52,431 nt of DNA from positions 1-52,431 of the forward strand of contig NZ_JABMJG010000019.1 in NCBI RefSeq assembly GCF_013376045.1. The letters are read 5' to 3'. The stretch comes from Variovorax sp. SG517. Its GTDB lineage: Bacteria > Pseudomonadota > Gammaproteobacteria > Burkholderiales > Burkholderiaceae_C. Numbering within the stretch: the first letter of the stretch is position 1; the number at the start of each line of letters is the position of its first letter. The notes under the pieces are model-generated. The model made no database searches, had not been told where the DNA came from, and saw only the letters and a list, made by a program, of their open reading frames with translations. Of this stretch, positions 24,880 to 33,047 are shown piece after piece. The translations under genes were made by a program, and so were the position numbers.

Positions 24880-25838
24880 TCGGCCTTGATGTTGCGGGAC
24901 TTGATCAATGCAGCCCACTTGGCCGTGTCGGCCTTCAGCAGCGCCGCCAGCTCCTGAGGCGTGGAGGTCTTGGGCTCGGCCCCCCCGCGCAGCAGCCGGG
25001 CGCTGACGTCGGGGTTGGCGATCGCGCTGCGCACGGCCTTGTTGAGCTCCTGCACCACCGCCGGCGGCGTCTTCGCCGAGACGAAGAGCGCATACCAGTT
25101 GTTCGTGTCCACGGCCTTGATGCCCTGCTCGTCGAAGGTCTTGACCTGCGGCAGCGACGGATGGCGCTTGCTCGCCGCGATGCCGATCGCCTTGAGCCGG
25201 CCGCCCTGCACGTGCGGCATGATCGCGGCAACGTCGGCGAACACACCCTTGACCTGCCCGCCCATCAGGTCGGTGAAGGCCGGCGCCATGCCCTTGTAGG
25301 GCACATGCAGGAAGCGCGCGCCGGTGGCTTCCTCGAGCTGGATCAAGGCCAGGTGGGGAATGCTGCCGGAGCCCGAAGAGGCCATCGGCGTGGACTCCTT
25401 GCTGGCCTTGGCGGTCTTCACGAACTCCGCGGCATCCGCTGCCGGGTCCTTCGCGCCGACCACCAGCACTTCCACGTTGTTCGCCACGAGCGAGACCGGC
25501 GCGAAATCGCGCTGGGTGTCGTAGGGCGACTTCTCGACCAGCGAAGGATTGACGGCGGCCGCGCCTACGCTGGTGATCCAGATCGTGCTGCCATCCGCTT
25601 CGGAGCGAAGCGTTTCCAATGCACCGAGCGCGCCGTTGGCGCCGGGCTTGTTGTCGACGATGACCGGGCGCTTGAGCTCGCGCCCGAGCTGTTCGGCCAG
25701 CGTGCGCGCCACGAAGTCGACCGGCCCGCCCGGGCTGAACGAGGTCACGATGCGAACGGGCTTGCCGCCGGCCTGCGCGAATGCGGCCGATGCCAGCGAA
25801 AGCACTGCGGCCGCGGCCAGGATGTGTCTTCTTTTCAT
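24876..25838 (-). CDS. Bug/TctC-family periplasmic solute-binding protein 1
   Basis: 320 residues with a cleavable signal peptide (MKRRHILAAAAVLSLASAAFAQA). Family landmarks: RIVTSFSPGGPVDFVAR, VIVDNKPGANGALG, VNPSLVEKSPYDTQRDFAPVSL, VPYKGMAPAFTDLMGGQVKGVF and a C-terminal WAALIKSRNIKAE. Members bind carboxylates (Asp, nicotinate, citrate, aromatic acids) in the periplasm, normally for a TctAB membrane carrier, none of which is encoded here. AAGGAGA precedes the ATG. It is the second gene of the operon after the SDR and is coupled to the CMD gene. Confidence 0.92.
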   Translation of the reverse strand: MKRRHILAAAAVLSLASAAFAQAGGKPVRIVTSFSPGGPVDFVARTLAEQLGRELKRPVIVDNKPGANGALGALETLRSEADGSTIWITSVGAAAVNPSLVEKSPYDTQRDFAPVSLVANNVEVLVVGAKDPAADAAEFVKTAKASKESTPMASSGSGSIPHLALIQLEEATGARFLHVPYKGMAPAFTDLMGGQVKGVFADVAAIMPHVQGGRLKAIGIAASKRHPSLPQVKTFDEQGIKAVDTNNWYALFVSAKTPPAVVQELNKAVRSAIANPDVSARLLRGGAEPKTSTPQELAALLKADTAKWAALIKSRNIKAE

Positions 25839-25870
25839 CGCTTGTCTCCTTTGCTTTGAAGTCCGGCCGA

Positions 25871-26668
25871 TCAGTCGCAGCGCGCCGTCATGCCGCCGTC
25901 CACGACCAGTTCGGTGCCGGTCACGAAGCGGGCCTCGTCGCTCGCGAGGTAGAGCGCGGCGCTCGCCGTGTCGCGGCCATCGCCCATGAAGCCCAGCGGG
26001 ATGCGCTTGACGCGCGAGGCCAGCAGCGCCTCGATGTCGCCGCCGGTGCGCTGCTTTGCCAGCCGCACTTCGACCATCGGGGTGTGCAGCTGTCCCGGCA
26101 CCACGGTGTTGACGCGCACGCCGTCGGGCGCATGCTGGACCGCCACCACGCGCGACAGATGGATCACGCCGGCCTTGCTGGCCGCATAGGCCACCTGCGC
26201 GCTGCCGGTCCAGCGCAGGCCCGAGGTCGAGGCCACGTTGACGATGGCGCCACGCTTGCGCTCGATCATGTGCGGCAGCACGTGCTTGCAGGTGAGGAAC
26301 ACGCTCTTGAGGTTGACGTCGATCTGCGTGTCCCAGGCCTCCTCGCTGAGCTGCACCGGGCCGCCCGCGGCCGAGCCGCCCACGTTATTGATCAGGATGT
26401 CGGGCGCGCCGTAGGCCTCGATGCAGGCGTCGACCATCGCCTTCACGCTCGCGGAGCTGGTCACGTCGCAGATGCAGGTGGTGATGGATGCCGCGGCGCC
26501 GCCGGCGAGCGACAAGGTCTCGGCCAGGCGCTCGGCGTCGCGGTCGACAGCCAGCACCCTGGCGCCCTCTTCCGCGAGCCGCACGGCCATCGCGCGTCCG
26601 TTGCCCCAGCCCGCGCCCACGCACCCCGCGCCGGTCACGATCGCCACTTTCGATTCGAATCTCTTCAT
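25871..26668 (-). CDS. Short-chain dehydrogenase/reductase (SDR)
   Basis: 265 residues, classical SDR. The cofactor motif is TGAGCVGAGWGNG (residues 12-24), with an unusually glycine-rich insertion compared with TGxxxGIG. NNVG is at 94-97, catalytic Ser in VNVASTSG, and Tyr161 and Lys165 in YAASK. VDRD after the second strand favours NAD over NADP. GAGGAG lies 5 bases before the ATG. First gene of a leftward operon (SDR, Bug, CMD, LigI-like, EthD-like), divergent from the LysR gene; a conserved 27-bp element lies about 80 bases upstream of its start. It probably oxidises a hydroxy-acid intermediate (inference). Confidence 0.9.
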   Translation of the reverse strand: MKRFESKVAIVTGAGCVGAGWGNGRAMAVRLAEEGARVLAVDRDAERLAETLSLAGGAAASITTCICDVTSSASVKAMVDACIEAYGAPDILINNVGGSAAGGPVQLSEEAWDTQIDVNLKSVFLTCKHVLPHMIERKRGAIVNVASTSGLRWTGSAQVAYAASKAGVIHLSRVVAVQHAPDGVRVNTVVPGQLHTPMVEVRLAKQRTGGDIEALLASRVKRIPLGFMGDGRDTASAALYLASDEARFVTGTELVVDGGMTARCD

Positions 26669-26746
26669 CGTCGCTCCTCGAGCCCGGGCTTCCCCGGGAA
26701 AACCTTGAGTCTGAGCCGATCACAAGCAAAGTTAAATCGAATGAGG

Positions 26747-26773
26747 CCTATATCAGATATGTCTTTGCGCTAT
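26747..26773. promoter_or_regulatory. Candidate LysR-type operator, copy 1
   Basis: A 27-bp element starting CCTATATCAGATATGT and ending TTTGCGCTAT. It matches 23 of 27 bases of the element at 29698-29724, in the same orientation to the leftward genes. It includes ATATC-A-GATAT and an outer pair ATATC/GCTAT spaced 14 bases (ATAGC/GCTAT in copy 2). It overlaps the LysR start codon and lies 79 bases from the SDR start, a good position for autorepression and operon control. Confidence 0.6.
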
Positions 26774-27656
26774 GGAGCTCAAACAGCTCGAGTACTTCGT
26801 CGTCGTGGTCGAGAAAGGTAGCTTCAGCCGCGCCGCGGCCGCCCTGAACCTCGCGCAGCCGAGCATCAGCCGGCAGGTCGCATTGCTCGAGCAGGAGCTC
26901 GGCCAGCGCCTGCTGGAGCGCACGGGCCGTGGCGTCACGCCCACACAGGCGGGCCATGCGCTGCAGGCCCACGCCCGCGTCATGCTCAACGCGGCCGCGC
27001 AGGCCCTGTTCGAGATCAAGGAGATGAGCGACGAGCCCGCTGGCAAGGTGGTGGTGGGGCTGCCGAACCGGGTGGCCAGCGGCCTGTGCGTGCCGCTCGT
27101 GCGGGAGTTTCGCGAACGCCTGCCCAATGCGATGCTGTCGGTGGTGGAAGGCCTGAGTCTTTCGCTTCGGGAGGGGCTGCTCGCCGGCCGCATCGATGTC
27201 GGCGTCCTCTTCGACCCCCCGCCGACGCCGCTGCTGAGCTACGAGCCCCTGATGCGCGAGCGGCTGCTGCTCGTTACGCCCGAAGGTTATCGGCTGCCCG
27301 AGCGCGTCTCGCTGGCATCCCTTGCCGATTTCCCGCTGATCCTGCCTGCCGTGCCGAACCCCATCCGAAGCCTGGTCGACGCGGTGATGCTGCCGCGCAA
27401 GATCAACCTGAACATCGTGGCCGAAGTGGGGGCCGTGCACACGGCGCTGACGGTGGTAGAAGAGGGAATGGCCTGCTCCATCCTGCCCGAGAGCGCGCTC
27501 AACCTCAGTACGCGCCGCGCCAAGGTGCGGGCCGCTCCCATCGGCCCCCCGGCCATGTGGAACAGCCTGGTACTGGCGATGCCGACCGCGCGGCCCGCCA
27601 GCCGCCTCATCCAGGAGACCGCGAAGCTGCTGCGCGCACTGGACTTCCGCGCCTAG
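26772..27656 (+). CDS. LysR-type transcriptional regulator
   Basis: 294 residues. N-terminal winged helix-turn-helix at 3-60 (LEYFVVVVEKGSFSRAAAALNLAQPSISRQVALLEQELG), then an effector-binding domain of two Rossmann-like lobes (about 90-290). The pattern resembles the Nac/Cbl-like branch. It is divergent from the SDR operon, the usual arrangement for a LysR activator of the neighbouring genes. A 27-bp candidate operator overlaps its start codon, which would let it repress itself; no strong ribosome site is seen before the ATG. The effector is probably the operon's substrate or an intermediate (inference). Confidence 0.92.
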   Translation: MELKQLEYFVVVVEKGSFSRAAAALNLAQPSISRQVALLEQELGQRLLERTGRGVTPTQAGHALQAHARVMLNAAAQALFEIKEMSDEPAGKVVVGLPNRVASGLCVPLVREFRERLPNAMLSVVEGLSLSLREGLLAGRIDVGVLFDPPPTPLLSYEPLMRERLLLVTPEGYRLPERVSLASLADFPLILPAVPNPIRSLVDAVMLPRKINLNIVAEVGAVHTALTVVEEGMACSILPESALNLSTRRAKVRAAPIGPPAMWNSLVLAMPTARPASRLIQETAKLLRALDFRA

Positions 27657-27695
27657 CGGCCGGCGGCGCCGATGCCAGCCGGCGAAGAGTGAGTC

Positions 27696-28679
27696 TTAGA
27701 AGTCGATACGGATGCCCGCATCCTTGACGGCTTTGCCGATCTTGGCGAGGTCGTCCGCGATCAGTTGCCTGAACTGTGCGGGGCTGGACTTCACGGGTAC
27801 GAATGACAGCTCAGCGAACTTGGCCTTCAACGAGGGCGCATCGACTGCCTTGGCAATCTCGCTGTTGAGCCGGTTCGTGATGTCCGCAGGAAGGTCCGCA
27901 GGGCCCCAGATGCCGTACCACGACAGCAGCTCGAAGCCGGGCATGCCGGCCTCCGACAGCGTCGGCACATCCGGCATGGACGGAACACGCACCTTGCTGG
28001 TCACCGCGAGCGGGCGCAGGCGGCCGCCCTGCACGAACGGCGCGACGCCGGGCATCGGCGAAATCGCGGCTGAGACGTGGCCTCCGATCACGTCGGTCAG
28101 CTGCGGCACGGCGCCCTTGTAGGCAACGATCTCCATCTGCAGGCCCAGGGCGCGGTTGACCATTTCCTCGCTCAGGTGGCTTGTGGTGCCAAGGCCGGAG
28201 GTCGCCCAGGTGTACTTGTTCGGATTGGCCTTGGCCAGCTGCACCAACTCGCCCATGTTCTTGGCAGGCACGTCGTTGTTGACGGCGACGACCAGCGGCA
28301 CGTAGCCGATCTGCCCCACGGGCGTGAAGTCGCGCTGCGCGTCGTAGGTCTTCTTCGCGACGACCAACGGAAGGTAGGCCTGGCTCGAGGCGTTGAACAG
28401 CAGCGTGTAGCCGTCGGGCTTGGCTTTCTTGACGTGCATTGCGCCCACGAAGCCGGAGGCGCCCGGCGCGTTGTCGATCACGATGGGCTGCCCGAGCTGG
28501 CGCTGCAGCTGGTCGGCCACGAGGCGCCCGACGGTGTCGATCGAGCCGCCAGGCGTGTAGGGAATGACCATGCGTATCGGCTTGTTCGGATAGTCCTGCG
28601 CATGAGCGAAGGCACCCACGAGCAGCGCCGCGCCGGCAAACGCCAACTTCAGGGTGGAAAGGCTGTACTTCTTGGTCAT
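27696..28679 (-). CDS. Bug/TctC-family periplasmic solute-binding protein 2
   Basis: 327 residues. Signal peptide MTKKYSLSTLKLAFAGAALL through AHA, then IRMVIPYTPGGSIDTVGRLVADQL, IVIDNAPGASGFVGAMHVKKAKPDGYTLLF and YKGAVPQLTDVIGGHVSAAISPMPG. ATG at 28679 has AGGAGA about 6 bases upstream; a longer in-frame start at 28847 would run into the hydrolase gene. It lies 103 bases after the alpha/beta hydrolase on the same strand and converges on the LysR gene. The ligand is probably a carboxylate made or consumed by the hydrolase (inference). Confidence 0.92.
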   Translation of the reverse strand: MTKKYSLSTLKLAFAGAALLVGAFAHAQDYPNKPIRMVIPYTPGGSIDTVGRLVADQLQRQLGQPIVIDNAPGASGFVGAMHVKKAKPDGYTLLFNASSQAYLPLVVAKKTYDAQRDFTPVGQIGYVPLVVAVNNDVPAKNMGELVQLAKANPNKYTWATSGLGTTSHLSEEMVNRALGLQMEIVAYKGAVPQLTDVIGGHVSAAISPMPGVAPFVQGGRLRPLAVTSKVRVPSMPDVPTLSEAGMPGFELLSWYGIWGPADLPADITNRLNSEIAKAVDAPSLKAKFAELSFVPVKSSPAQFRQLIADDLAKIGKAVKDAGIRIDF

Positions 28680-28782
28680 GTTGTCTCCTGGTGTGTTCAT
28701 GTGACTCCATCTCCGCCGCAACGCCTCTGGCGGCGGCCTGACCCGTGCGCCCGAGACCGGCACCGCACGCCGGTCCGTTGCG

Positions 28783-29652
28783 CTATGCGCCAGTGCGCGA
28801 GCCGTAGACGCGGCGCGCAAATGCCGCGATCGCATCGGCCATCGCACGAGGCTGCTCAGGTGCCATCGCGTGGCCCGCGTCGCGGATCACCTGCACCGTG
28901 ACCCGGTCGCCCAGGTAGGGCTTCATCACGCCGGGAATCACCACAGCGTCGTGCTCGGCCTGCAGATCGAGAATGGGCACGTGCTGGCCCGCGGAGAAGT
29001 AGTCATCGACCGGCGTCGCGCGCCGAGCATGGCTTTGGGCCTCGTGCGTCTCAAGGCTCCAGCCGTCCAGCCAAACGCGCGGGTCATGGCCCGGTGCGAA
29101 GAAGGCGCGACGGAGGCAGTCGATGCGCTCGTCTTCCGAGAGACTGGGGTCGCTTGCACCGTCGATCGCGTCGCGCAGGCGGCTGTAGGGCTGTTCCTGC
29201 GATCCCGGCGGGAGCTTGCCCGCCGAGGCAGCCGCCATCACCACGCCGCACACGAGGTCCGGACGATCCGCGGCCAGCGTGCGCGCGGGCTGGCTGCCCC
29301 ACGCATGACCCACCACCACGAGCGGGCCGGTGCGCTCGTGGTCCAGCACGGCGGCAACGTCGGCGGCGAAATCGTGCATGTCGAGCGACTGCATCGGCCC
29401 CTGGCTGCGGCCAATGCCGCGCGGCTCCGGGCGCAGCACGCGAAAGCCCTCGTGCGTCAGCATGGCTGCGACCTCGTCGTAGTCGCGCCCAGAACGCGCG
29501 AGCGACGGAAGGATGCAGATCGCGGGGCCCTCGCCTTCGTCGGCGTACTCGATGTGGATCAACGTGCCCTCGCGCGCCGAGGGATAGGTGATCAGCTTGC
29601 GCGATACGGGGGCGTGCGTCGCGGCTTGTGCGGTTGAATCTTTTGTCTCCAT
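28783..29652 (-). CDS. Alpha/beta-hydrolase-fold protein lacking the nucleophile
   Basis: 289 residues with a clear alpha/beta hydrolase layout: RVLRPEPRGIGRSQGP after strand 4, nucleophile elbow VVVGHAWGSQPA, acid region LDLQAEHDAVV and catalytic His in RDAGHAMAPEQPRAM. The elbow is G-H-Ala117-W-G, not G-H-Ser-W-G; the codon is GCG, so this is not a misread serine. The remaining acid and His are in place. It may therefore be a cofactor-free lyase, dioxygenase or binding protein, or an inactive relative. ATG at 29652 is taken as the start. A 27-bp element shared with the LysR promoter lies 46 bases upstream, implying common control. Confidence 0.85.
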   Translation of the reverse strand: METKDSTAQAATHAPVSRKLITYPSAREGTLIHIEYADEGEGPAICILPSLARSGRDYDEVAAMLTHEGFRVLRPEPRGIGRSQGPMQSLDMHDFAADVAAVLDHERTGPLVVVGHAWGSQPARTLAADRPDLVCGVVMAAASAGKLPPGSQEQPYSRLRDAIDGASDPSLSEDERIDCLRRAFFAPGHDPRVWLDGWSLETHEAQSHARRATPVDDYFSAGQHVPILDLQAEHDAVVIPGVMKPYLGDRVTVQVIRDAGHAMAPEQPRAMADAIAAFARRVYGSRTGA

Positions 29653-29697
29653 GCCCGCAGTCTTTCAGGCAAGCTGGTCAAGGGTAAGCACATGGCT

Positions 29698-29724
29698 CCT
29701 ATAGCAGATATGTTTTTCAGCTAT
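29698..29724. promoter_or_regulatory. Candidate LysR-type operator, copy 2
   Basis: A 27-bp element starting CCTATAGCAGATATGT and ending TTTCAGCTAT. It matches 23 of 27 bases of the element at 26747-26773. Here the outer arms form an exact inverted repeat, ATAGC-14 bases-GCTAT. It lies between the MmgE/PrpD gene (stop 29782) and the alpha/beta hydrolase (start 29652), and suggests an internal promoter for the hydrolase-Bug pair under the LysR at 26772. Confidence 0.6.
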
Positions 29725-29781
29725 TGGCTTCAGTGGTGGCGACGAAGCGGCAGCCCTATGGCCATGGCGGCCGGCGAACGC

Positions 29782-31119
29782 TCAGGCCGCGAGCCCCTGA
29801 AGGCCTTCGGCCTTGTCCAGCGACCAGATGTTGCGCAGCAGCACGCGCGCACGCTCGGCGCCGATCACGGGCGCCGCGAGCTCCAGGAATTTGTCGTCGA
29901 GCTCCGCGTCCGATAGCGGCAACTCCGGGTCGCCCTTGCGGTCTGGCTGCAGCCAGACGTAGTGCAGGCCGTCGTTCGTCTCGATCTCGACGCGGGCCGA
30001 GCGCCGGCCCGGGAAGGCCGCGTCGATCTTCGGATCGACCACGGCCGCGATGCGCGCCATCATCGCGCGCGTATCGGCATCCGCCAGGCGCTCGGACGTG
30101 TACGCCGCCAGGCGCACGCTGCCGTGCACCAGCGCGGTCGCTACCACGAAGCGCATGCTGAAGCGGGCTTCGTTCTCGGTGCGCGGGTCTTCGTAGCAGG
30201 CGATGTCCAGCGCCGGGCCGTAGGTGGCCACGTGGACGCGGCGGATGTCCGCGGCCTGCAGGCCGTGATGGCGCACCAGCTCCAGGGCACCGTCGATGGC
30301 GGCGAAGGTGTGGCCGCAGCCGATGTGGTTCTTGAAGGTCAGCCGCTTGATGTGGAAGTCGCGCCCCAGCGTGTTGCCCACCGTCGACCAGTCGGGGCCG
30401 TCACTCATGGCGCGGCCGAAGCCGGCCTCGCCGTCGAGCACGTCGAGCGAGCCGGTCACGCCCTGCGCGGCCAGCTGCGCGGCGAGCACGCCGCCTTCAG
30501 CGGCGCGGCCCGCATGCAGGGGCTTGGACATCGAATCCATGCGGAAGGCCTGCTGCAGCCCCGCCGCGAAGGTCGCGGCCGTGGCAAGCGCATGGGCGAA
30601 GGGCACGCCGTGCAGCCCCAGCAGGCCGGCGGCGGAAGCAGCCGCGCCGAAGGTGCCCACGGTGCCGGTGTTGTGCCAGTGGCGATAGTGGGCTCGCCCC
30701 ATCGCCACGCCGATGCGCGTGGAGACCTCGTAGCCGAGCACCACGCCGCGCAGGAAGTCCAGCCCGCTGGCGTCGCTGTCCTGCGCGATGGCCAGCGAAG
30801 CCGCCACCGTGGCCGCGCCCGGGTGGTACATGGCATCGCGGAAGCTGTCGTCCACCTCGGCCGCGTGGGCTGCAGTGCCGTTGAGCAGCGCGGCCGCGCG
30901 GGCAGGTGCGAGGCGGCCATCGGGCAGACGTGCACGGCCGCCGCCGATGTCCTCGGCCAGCAGCGCGCGCAACTGCGGCATGGGCGCGACATCGAGCCCC
31001 GGAAACAGCGCGGCATGCCAGTCGATCACGGCACGCTTGGCGTGGTGAAGCACCTCGTCGTCGAGCCGGGCCTGGCGGAATTCGGTGACGTAGCGGGCGA
31101 ATGTTTCGGTCGCGTGCAT
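29782..31119 (-). CDS. MmgE/PrpD-family protein
   Basis: 445 residues, normal length for PF03972, which includes 2-methylcitrate dehydratase, iminodisuccinate epimerase and cis-aconitate decarboxylase. Typical segments: KRAVIDWHAALFPG near the start, LNGTAAHAAEVDDSFRDAMYHPGAATVAASLAIA, NTGTVGTFGAAASAAGLLGL and the lid region FKNHIGCGHTFAAIDGALEL. Members handle tricarboxylic or dicarboxylic acids, consistent with the surrounding Bug proteins. It lies 87 bases after the upstream Bug gene and probably ends the long leftward operon that begins at 38100. The exact reaction cannot be told from sequence. Confidence 0.88.
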   Translation of the reverse strand: MHATETFARYVTEFRQARLDDEVLHHAKRAVIDWHAALFPGLDVAPMPQLRALLAEDIGGGRARLPDGRLAPARAAALLNGTAAHAAEVDDSFRDAMYHPGAATVAASLAIAQDSDASGLDFLRGVVLGYEVSTRIGVAMGRAHYRHWHNTGTVGTFGAAASAAGLLGLHGVPFAHALATAATFAAGLQQAFRMDSMSKPLHAGRAAEGGVLAAQLAAQGVTGSLDVLDGEAGFGRAMSDGPDWSTVGNTLGRDFHIKRLTFKNHIGCGHTFAAIDGALELVRHHGLQAADIRRVHVATYGPALDIACYEDPRTENEARFSMRFVVATALVHGSVRLAAYTSERLADADTRAMMARIAAVVDPKIDAAFPGRRSARVEIETNDGLHYVWLQPDRKGDPELPLSDAELDDKFLELAAPVIGAERARVLLRNIWSLDKAEGLQGLAA

Positions 31120-31206
31120 GGGGGTGTCCGATCGATGATGAGAAAACAGCAGATGAGAGAAGCGGCGATGCGTGCGTGGGCGGGCCCCGTGAAGCCGGGT
31201 TGCGGA

Positions 31207-32187
31207 CTACTCGGCGATGATGCCGTTGGCCTTGATCAGCTGGCGCCATTTCGCTTCTTCGGCGCGCTGGATGCGCAATGCCTCGGCGGCGCCGTCAAGC
31301 GTGAGCACCAGGCCTTCGGCTTCGGCCCTGCGCTGGAAGCCCTCTGTGCGGCTGGCCTTGCGCACGGCGGCACCCAGCCTTTCGATGGCCGAGGCGGGCG
31401 TGCCGCCCGTGACGAACACGCCGTACAGCACGTCGGCCGAATAGCCCGGCGCACCCGACTCGGCGAAGGTGGGCACATCGGGGAACAGCGGCGAGCGCTT
31501 CGCGCCGGTCACGCCGAGCGCGCGGACCTTCTCGCTCTTGATGAAGGGCGCCACGCTTGGCAGCGTGCCAAACATGAGGTCGACCTGCCCCGCGAGCACA
31601 TCGGTGATCGCTGGCGTCGCGCCGCGATACGGTACGTGCGTCATCGACAGGCCCGTGCTGCTCTTGAGCAGCTCGGCCGCCAGGTGCGTGGTGGTGCCGT
31701 TGCCGGCGGAGGCATAGCTCAGGCGCCCTGGCTCCGCGCGCAGCCGCTGCAGCAGGTCGCTGGCGGAGCGCAGCGGGCTCTCGGCGCGCACCACCGCCAC
31801 GTTGGGCGCCACGCCCAGCAGCAGCACCGGGACCAGTGCTGTCTCCGCTGCATAAGGCAGCTTGGGATACAGGCTCGGCACGATTGCGATGGCGCTCGTG
31901 GTCAAAAGCAGCGTGTGGCCGTCCGGCACGCTCTTGGCAACCACGTCGTTGCCGATCACCGTTCCTGCGCCCGCCTTGTTGTCGACGATCACCGGCTGGC
32001 CGAGTTCGCGCGACAGGCCTTCGCCGAGCGCCCGCGCGAGCACGTCGGTGCCGCCACCCGCCGGAAAGGGCACCACCAGCCTGAGCGGCCTGTTCGGAAA
32101 GCCCTGCTGCGCGCGCGCGGCAGTACACAGGCCCAACGTCGTCAGGCCGGCAGTGGCGGCCCATTGGCCCAGAAGTCTTCGTTGCAT
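31207..32187 (-). CDS. Bug/TctC-family periplasmic solute-binding protein 3
   Basis: 326 residues. Signal peptide MQRRLLGQWAATAGLTTLG to ARA, then LRLVVPFPAGGGTDVLARALGEGL, VIVDNKAGAGTVIGNDVVAKSVPDGHTLLL, VPYRGATPAITDVLAGQVDLMFGTLPSVAPFI and an ending WRQLIKANGIIAE. ATG at 32187 is chosen: GAGGAG lies about 8 bases upstream, while the earlier ATG at 32202 is itself part of that ribosome site. Upstream is the enol-lactonase-like gene (45-base gap), downstream MmgE. The ligand is unknown. Confidence 0.92.
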   Translation of the reverse strand: MQRRLLGQWAATAGLTTLGLCTAARAQQGFPNRPLRLVVPFPAGGGTDVLARALGEGLSRELGQPVIVDNKAGAGTVIGNDVVAKSVPDGHTLLLTTSAIAIVPSLYPKLPYAAETALVPVLLLGVAPNVAVVRAESPLRSASDLLQRLRAEPGRLSYASAGNGTTTHLAAELLKSSTGLSMTHVPYRGATPAITDVLAGQVDLMFGTLPSVAPFIKSEKVRALGVTGAKRSPLFPDVPTFAESGAPGYSADVLYGVFVTGGTPASAIERLGAAVRKASRTEGFQRRAEAEGLVLTLDGAAEALRIQRAEEAKWRQLIKANGIIAE

Positions 32188-32232
32188 TGCGTGTCTCCTC
32201 ATTCGACCAGCCCGCGAAGGCTGCCTCGTGGC

Positions 32233-33039
32233 TCAGGCGGCCTTCGCCGTTGCAGAGTCCAGGAACATGCGCAGCACGCGGTTGAAGCGCCCGGGCTGCT
32301 CGATGCAGGTCATGTGCGCCGCATCGGCGATCACCGCCAGCGTGGACTCGGGCAGGTGCCGGTGCATCTCCAGAGACGCGGCCAGCGGCGTCCCGACGTC
32401 GTGCTCGCCCACGATCACCAGCGCCGGACAGACGATCCGGTGTAGTTCGTTCGTGGTGTGCACGGCGGCTATGGCTGTGCAGCAGCCGGCCCATCCATCG
32501 ACGCTGGTGGAGGCGATGACCCGGGCGACGCCTTCGACGACGCCGGGTTGCTTCTCCTTGAAGCCCGCCGTGAACCAGCGCCCGATGGCCGGCTGCACCA
32601 GCGGCTGCACGCCCTGCTCGCGCGCCACGCGGATGCGTTCGTCCCACACCGACTGCGGCGTGGCACCGTGCTCGCTGGTGGTGTCCGCCAGCACGAGTGC
32701 CTGAACGCGTTGCGGATACTTCAGCGCGAACGTTTGGCCGATCATTCCGCCCATGGAGAAGCCGATCCAGATGGCCTGCGCGATGCCCAGGTGATCCATC
32801 AAATCGGCCGTATCGTCGGCCAGCGTGTCCAGGGTGAAAGGTCCGTCGCCGGCGCCGCTGCGGCCGTGTCCGCGCGTGTCATAGCGCAGGACGCGGTAGC
32901 GCTCAACCAGTGCCGGCATCTGCGCGTTCCACATTGAGATGTCGCAGCCCAGCGAGTGCGACATCACGAGCCAGGGGCCCTGCGTGCCGTCGATGGCGTA
33001 GTGGATGGCGCCACCCTCGGCGCGTTCGAGAAGGTTCAT
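32233..33039 (-). CDS. Alpha/beta hydrolase, 3-oxoadipate enol-lactonase-like
   Basis: 268 residues, close to PcaD in length. Landmarks: LVMSHSLGCDISMWNAQMPAL (oxyanion region), RVLRYDTRGHGRSG, nucleophile elbow IGFSMGG with Ser95, VGEHDVGTPLA with the acid, and IADAAHMTCIEQP with the catalytic His, so the triad is complete. PcaD opens 3-oxoadipate enol-lactone in the beta-ketoadipate pathway, but no other pca gene is nearby, so another lactone or ester is equally possible. It starts 8 bases after the stop of the upstream Bug gene, so the two are co-transcribed. Confidence 0.88.
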   Translation of the reverse strand: MNLLERAEGGAIHYAIDGTQGPWLVMSHSLGCDISMWNAQMPALVERYRVLRYDTRGHGRSGAGDGPFTLDTLADDTADLMDHLGIAQAIWIGFSMGGMIGQTFALKYPQRVQALVLADTTSEHGATPQSVWDERIRVAREQGVQPLVQPAIGRWFTAGFKEKQPGVVEGVARVIASTSVDGWAGCCTAIAAVHTTNELHRIVCPALVIVGEHDVGTPLAASLEMHRHLPESTLAVIADAAHMTCIEQPGRFNRVLRMFLDSATAKAA

Positions 33040-33047
33040 GGTGTCTC

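Noticed and set aside
29962..32445. Very long open frame (about 827 codons) on the plus strand
   Set aside because: It lies opposite the MmgE, Bug and hydrolase genes, is His/Arg/Ala-rich with no domain, and arises from the third-position GC bias of the real minus-strand genes.
32233..33039. Beta-ketoadipate pathway locus based on the PcaD-like protein
   Set aside because: No pcaB, pcaC, pcaI/J or pcaF homologue is present in the window, so only the enzyme fold is claimed.
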